From assembly GCF_000495475.1 (NCBI RefSeq), contig NZ_ASGZ01000061.1, positions 1-64,000 of the forward strand: 64,000 bases of DNA, given 5' to 3'. Below are positions 63,104-64,000 of this stretch, one piece after another (position 1 is the first letter of the stretch; each line of letters starts with the position of its first letter). The notes under the pieces are model-generated. The model was given only the letters and a program-made list of their open reading frames with translations. It was not told the DNA's origin and did not search any database. Both the position numbers and the translations under genes were made by a program. The stretch is from Candidatus Halobonum tyrrellensis G22 (lineage in GTDB: Archaea; Halobacteriota; Halobacteria; Halobacteriales; Haloferacaceae).

Positions 63104-63217
63104 GGGTCGACGCGACGGGAGTGGCGGGCAAAAAGGTGCGGACTCCCCCCTACGGCCGCCCGCCGGGAGGGTGGAGCGCGGCCGACGGGGGTCCGGGCGT
63201 GCCGGTCGGCGGGTGGC

Positions 63218-63388
63218 TCAGTCGTCGAGGCGACAGAGACCTTCGCCGATGCCGGTCGCGTCGCAGTCGTCCTCGGGACAGGCGAAGTGCCAGCCGTCCC
63301 GCGTCGCTCTCCCCTCCGGGAACTCGGCACCGCACTTCCGGCACCGGAGCAGGTCTCGGCCGGTTCCTCGGACTGCGAGTTGCTGCAT
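63218..63388 (-). CDS. 56-residue zinc-finger protein
   Basis: Micro-protein with CRKCGAEFPEGRATRDGWHFACPEDDC: a Cys-x2-Cys ... Cys-x4-Cys zinc site. It resembles small haloarchaeal zinc-finger proteins studied in Haloferax (HVO_2901-type group); that match is from memory and not verified. ATG 63388. Confidence 0.75.
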   Translation of the reverse strand: MQQLAVRGTGRDLLRCRKCGAEFPEGRATRDGWHFACPEDDCDATGIGEGLCRLDD

Positions 63389-63546
63389 ACGCCTCCCTTC
63401 GCGGGAGAAGTGTTGAACGTACCGATTCTCCCGGCGCTCTGGCACGTGGTCCCACCGCACGCCCGACCTCGGTCGCGGACTCGCCCCCGCCGCGCGGTCG
63501 CCACCGTTGGGGAGAGTATTTCACCCCGGCGCGTCGTCGGGGTGGT

Positions 63547-64000
63547 ATGCACGACCTCGACGGGACCGACATGCGGATCCTCCGACTGCTCGCCGAGGAC
63601 GGCCGCCGCCCGTACAGCGAGATCGGCGACGCGGTCGACCTGACGCCGCCCGCCGTCTCCGACCGCGTCTCGCGGCTCCGCGAGGCGGGGGTCATCCGCG
63701 GGTTCACCATCGACGTCGACCGGTCACAGCTCCGGTCGGGCGTGCCGGTGCTCGTCCGGGTCGAGCCGAACCCCGACGAGCGCGCCGCGGTCAACGAGCG
63801 GCTCCGCGACTCGGAGGCGGTCGAACACGTGTTCACGACCGCCGAGGGGGACATCACGGCGTACGGCCGCCTCCCCTCGGAGTCGGCGTACGAGTGGGTC
63901 GAGGAGACCGTCGGCGTCGACCGACTCGACGGCTACGAGGTCGACCTGGTCGCGGACGTCGACTGGACGCCGAGCGTGCGCGGGACGGAGTTCGCGCTCG
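63547..64000 (+). CDS. Lrp/AsnC family transcriptional regulator, cut by right edge
   Basis: About 151 residues visible. N-terminal HTH MRILRLLAEDGRRPYSEIGD and VDLTPPAVSDRVSRLREAGVI, then RAM-like effector domain. The visible end VDWTPSVRGTEFAL matches the point where haloarchaeal relatives continue into a metal-binding TRASH domain, often next to copper ATPases; that part is off-window. Leaderless ATG 63547 after GTATTTC. Confidence 0.88.
   Translation, partial: MHDLDGTDMRILRLLAEDGRRPYSEIGDAVDLTPPAVSDRVSRLREAGVIRGFTIDVDRSQLRSGVPVLVRVEPNPDERAAVNERLRDSEAVEHVFTTAEGDITAYGRLPSESAYEWVEETVGVDRLDGYEVDLVADVDWTPSVRGTEFAL

Noticed and set aside
1-64000. CRISPR arrays, insertion sequences, prophage
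   Set aside because: No regular 28-37-bp direct repeats with spacers and no transposase, integrase or capsid-like sequences seen. The tandem arrays at 4344 and 13720 have no spacers.

Overview
The window is chromosomal DNA from a halophilic archaeon (class Halobacteria). It is very GC-rich (about 70% by eye), the predicted proteins are strongly acidic, and every information-processing gene is archaeal in type: P-stalk ribosomal proteins, TFB, aIF2 beta, GINS and the archaeal primase small subunit, GatE, pelota, archaeal RNase J, Elp3 and RqcH. Many genes have a TATA-like element (TTTAAA, CTTAAA or CTTTAT type) about 25-32 nt before the start codon and no Shine-Dalgarno site, as expected for leaderless haloarchaeal transcripts. 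I see no IS element, CRISPR array, prophage or plasmid module. Genus cannot be assigned from the sequence alone.

Layout. 1-7,900: a truncated COG1784 membrane protein, an N-methyltryptophan/sarcosine oxidase-type flavoenzyme, the rpl1-rpl10-rpl12 operon with a structured leader, fructosamine kinase, a ZIP-like membrane protein, rpl11 and an aldo/keto reductase. 8,000-11,400: a compact oxidoreductase / sugar isomerase / oxidoreductase operon. 11,500-21,150: a four-TM membrane protein, an eIF2B-like protein, priS, GINS (apparently frameshifted), a Bcp peroxiredoxin, an alpha/beta hydrolase divergent from a bat-type regulator, and the idsA-rnj pair. 21,600-27,050: LSm-rpl37e, purF, a DUF420 protein, a winged-helix protein, tRNA-Leu(GAG) with an odd structured tail, thymidine kinase and two membrane proteins. 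27,200-36,100: a RecJ-like OB/S1 protein, Elp3, a ZIP transporter, an M20 carbamoylase-type hydrolase and ThrRS. 36,200-41,150: micro zinc-ribbon proteins, a cold-shock protein, TFB, aIF2 beta, UPF0058, UPF0212 and Thi4. 41,200-49,130: OGG glycosylase, an OFA-type MFS carrier, a zinc dehydrogenase, a Tat-exported choice-of-anchor I protein and ornithine cyclodeaminase/alanine dehydrogenase. 49,160-54,500: pelota, two DUF4013 membrane proteins, RqcH and tRNA-Ser(TGA). 54,500-64,000: a second zinc dehydrogenase, two tandem micro zinc ribbons, a DUF2064 protein, family-4 uracil-DNA glycosylase, GatE, an ABC exporter pair, another micro zinc ribbon and an AsnC-type regulator cut by the right edge.

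Most of the window is housekeeping. Translation and its quality control (L1, L10, L12, L11, L37e, aIF2 beta, ThrRS, GatE, Elp3, pelota, RqcH, two tRNAs), replication and repair (PriS, GINS, RecJ-like, OGG, UDG) and redox or sugar metabolism dominate. The less ordinary items are an apparent -1 frameshift in GINS; an L1 leader with two nested hairpins beside a four-copy 20-bp tandem repeat; a partial duplication of the tRNA-Leu 3' end followed by a UUCG-capped hairpin; two related structured intergenic elements whose closing stem appears to covary; a 25-bp tandem repeat before priS; palindromes next to the tfb and thi4 promoters; a 13-codon leader ORF before the sugar operon; and five zinc-ribbon proteins of 39-67 residues.
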